DNA from: Lachnospiraceae bacterium | GTDB lineage: Bacteria > Bacillota > Clostridia > Lachnospirales > Lachnospiraceae | Length of the DNA: 64,000 nt | NCBI GenBank assembly: GCA_024403415.1 | Contig: JAKSRY010000011.1 | Span: 1-64,000, forward strand | Direction: 5' to 3' | In this document: one piece after another, positions 63,167 to 64,000 of the stretch | Position numbering within the stretch: the first letter of the stretch is position 1 | How the letters are laid out: each line of letters starts with the position of its first letter | Notes under the pieces: generated by a model | The model's database searches: none | Seen by the model: only the letters and a program-made list of their open reading frames with translations | Told to the model about the DNA's origin: nothing | Translations under genes and position numbers: made by a program

Positions 63167-64000
63167 ATGAAGATAATAGATGGCGGAATTAATGCACCAA
63201 TAGGATTTGAAGCAGCAGGAATCGAAGCTGAGGTTAAATACAAGAACAGAAAGGATATGGCTATAATTTATTCAAAGGAGCCGTGTACGGTTGCAGGAGC
63301 TTTTACTTCAAACGTGGTTAAGGCAGCACCGGTTCTCTGGGACAAAGATATAGTTGAAAATGAGCCCTTTGCGCAGGCGGTTATTGTCAATACCGGAATT
63401 GCCAATGCAGGAACCGGAAAAGAAGGAATGTCTTATTGTGAGGAAACTGCAAAGAAAGCTGCAGAGCTTCTTAACATTCCGGTTAAGGCTGTACTTGTAG
63501 GTTCTACAGGAGTAATCGGAGCACAGCTTCCTATTGATAGAATTAAAGCCGGGGTTGAAAAACTTGTTGTTGCAAAAGCGGAAGACAGAGAAAGTGGTAC
63601 CAATGCCTCAAAGGCTATAATGACTACAGATACAGTTAATAAGGAACTTGCAGTCGAAATCGAGATTGATGGTGTTAAGGTTACACTCGGCGCAATGTCA
63701 AAGGGTTCAGGAATGATTCATCCCAACATGTGTACAATGTTAGGCTATGTTACAACTGATGCTGATATTGATAAGGCAGCGCTGACAAAGATGGTCAAAG
63801 AAGATGTGGTTGATACCTATAACATGATATCTGTTGATGGAGATACATCAACTAATGACACATTACTTGTTATGGCTAACGGAATGGCCCAAAATAAGAA
63901 AATCGTTGAAGGAACCAAAGAGTATGAAATCTTTAAGGAAGCCCTTCATTTTATAAATGAGACACAGGCGAAGAGACTTGCAGGAGATGGAGAAGGCGCA
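63167..64000 (+). CDS. argJ: Glutamate N-acetyltransferase / ornithine acetyltransferase (partial)
   Basis: The first 278 residues of ArgJ are present; the window edge cuts the gene. The enzyme transfers acetyl from N-acetylornithine to glutamate, and in some bacteria also uses acetyl-CoA. Visible landmarks are the opening GGINAPIGFEAAGIEAEVK, the NTGIANAGTGKEG segment, GSTGVIGAQLP, and the self-cleavage and nucleophile site KAIMTTDT, where the second Thr starts the beta chain. MSKGSGMIHPNMCTMLG and NDTLLVMANG follow. GAAAGAAGGATTGTT supports ATG 63167. Confidence 0.95.
   Translation, partial: MKIIDGGINAPIGFEAAGIEAEVKYKNRKDMAIIYSKEPCTVAGAFTSNVVKAAPVLWDKDIVENEPFAQAVIVNTGIANAGTGKEGMSYCEETAKKAAELLNIPVKAVLVGSTGVIGAQLPIDRIKAGVEKLVVAKAEDRESGTNASKAIMTTDTVNKELAVEIEIDGVKVTLGAMSKGSGMIHPNMCTMLGYVTTDADIDKAALTKMVKEDVVDTYNMISVDGDTSTNDTLLVMANGMAQNKKIVEGTKEYEIFKEALHFINETQAKRLAGDGEGA

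Overview
The window looks like a stretch of chromosome from an anaerobic, low-GC Gram-positive bacterium of the Lachnospiraceae, most like Butyrivibrio or a close relative. This rests on gene content (DUF4250, DUF4364, DUF3048, DUF5722 and DUF6020 families, a heterodimeric ABC exporter, an HrcA/CIRCE-type clpB promoter), AT-rich intergenic DNA, strong AGGAGG ribosome sites and frequent TTG/GTG starts. The genus is inference. I saw no rRNA, tRNA, CRISPR array, insertion sequence or prophage.

Layout. 1-7.6 kb: the tail of a Pro/Gly-repeat protein, a flavin-type oxidase, dtd, a lipase-like hydrolase on the minus strand, a MATE exporter, a tiny DUF3006-like protein, a secreted DUF3048 protein, a large DUF6020 membrane protein, and a convergent DegV protein whose 3' end overlaps it by 60 bp. 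7.8-11.7 kb: a lipoprotein, an acyltransferase-3, a secreted three-repeat protein with its own promoter and terminator, and a second MATE exporter. 11.7-15.2 kb: one transcription unit with a CaCA antiporter, an MBOAT acyltransferase and an SGNH-like partner, probably a surface polysaccharide O-acylation pair. 15.2-16.6 kb: a CheX-type phosphatase domain behind four exact 29-residue MshEN-like motifs, followed by a CheY.

16.8-36.1 kb is one gene of 19,257 bp for a 6418-residue secreted protein, 30 percent of the window. It is built of FN3-like, InlB/MucBP-like and YDG/MBG-type Ig-like modules, with a non-repetitive central region, a cysteine-rich region, a Pro/Thr linker and an unusual multi-pass C-terminal membrane anchor instead of LPXTG.

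36.1-51 kb: glgP, a CPBP protease overlapping a RecB-like nuclease/XPD-type helicase fusion, a minus-strand tandem of GGDEF proteins (one intact, one with a degenerate motif), a heterodimeric ABC exporter, a single-pass membrane protein and a D,D-carboxypeptidase. 51-57.3 kb: minus-strand clpB and DUF4250, with a CIRCE operator between clpB and the divergent rarA, and a DUF5722 glycosidase-like membrane protein translationally coupled to rarA. 57.3-61.5 kb: minus-strand DUF4364, acyltransferase-3, malic enzyme, LytTR response regulator and DUF1294. 61.6 kb to the end: argC, a GNAT acetyltransferase and argJ (cut by the window edge) under a promoter whose -10 is covered by an ARG-box match.

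Working together: the clearest pathway is arginine synthesis through acetylated intermediates (argC, GNAT, argJ). A cyclic-di-GMP theme is possible: the active GGDEF protein could feed the MshEN-like/CheX protein, but this is inference. Many other genes act at the cell surface (giant protein, O-acylation pair, carboxypeptidase, lipoprotein, secreted repeat proteins).
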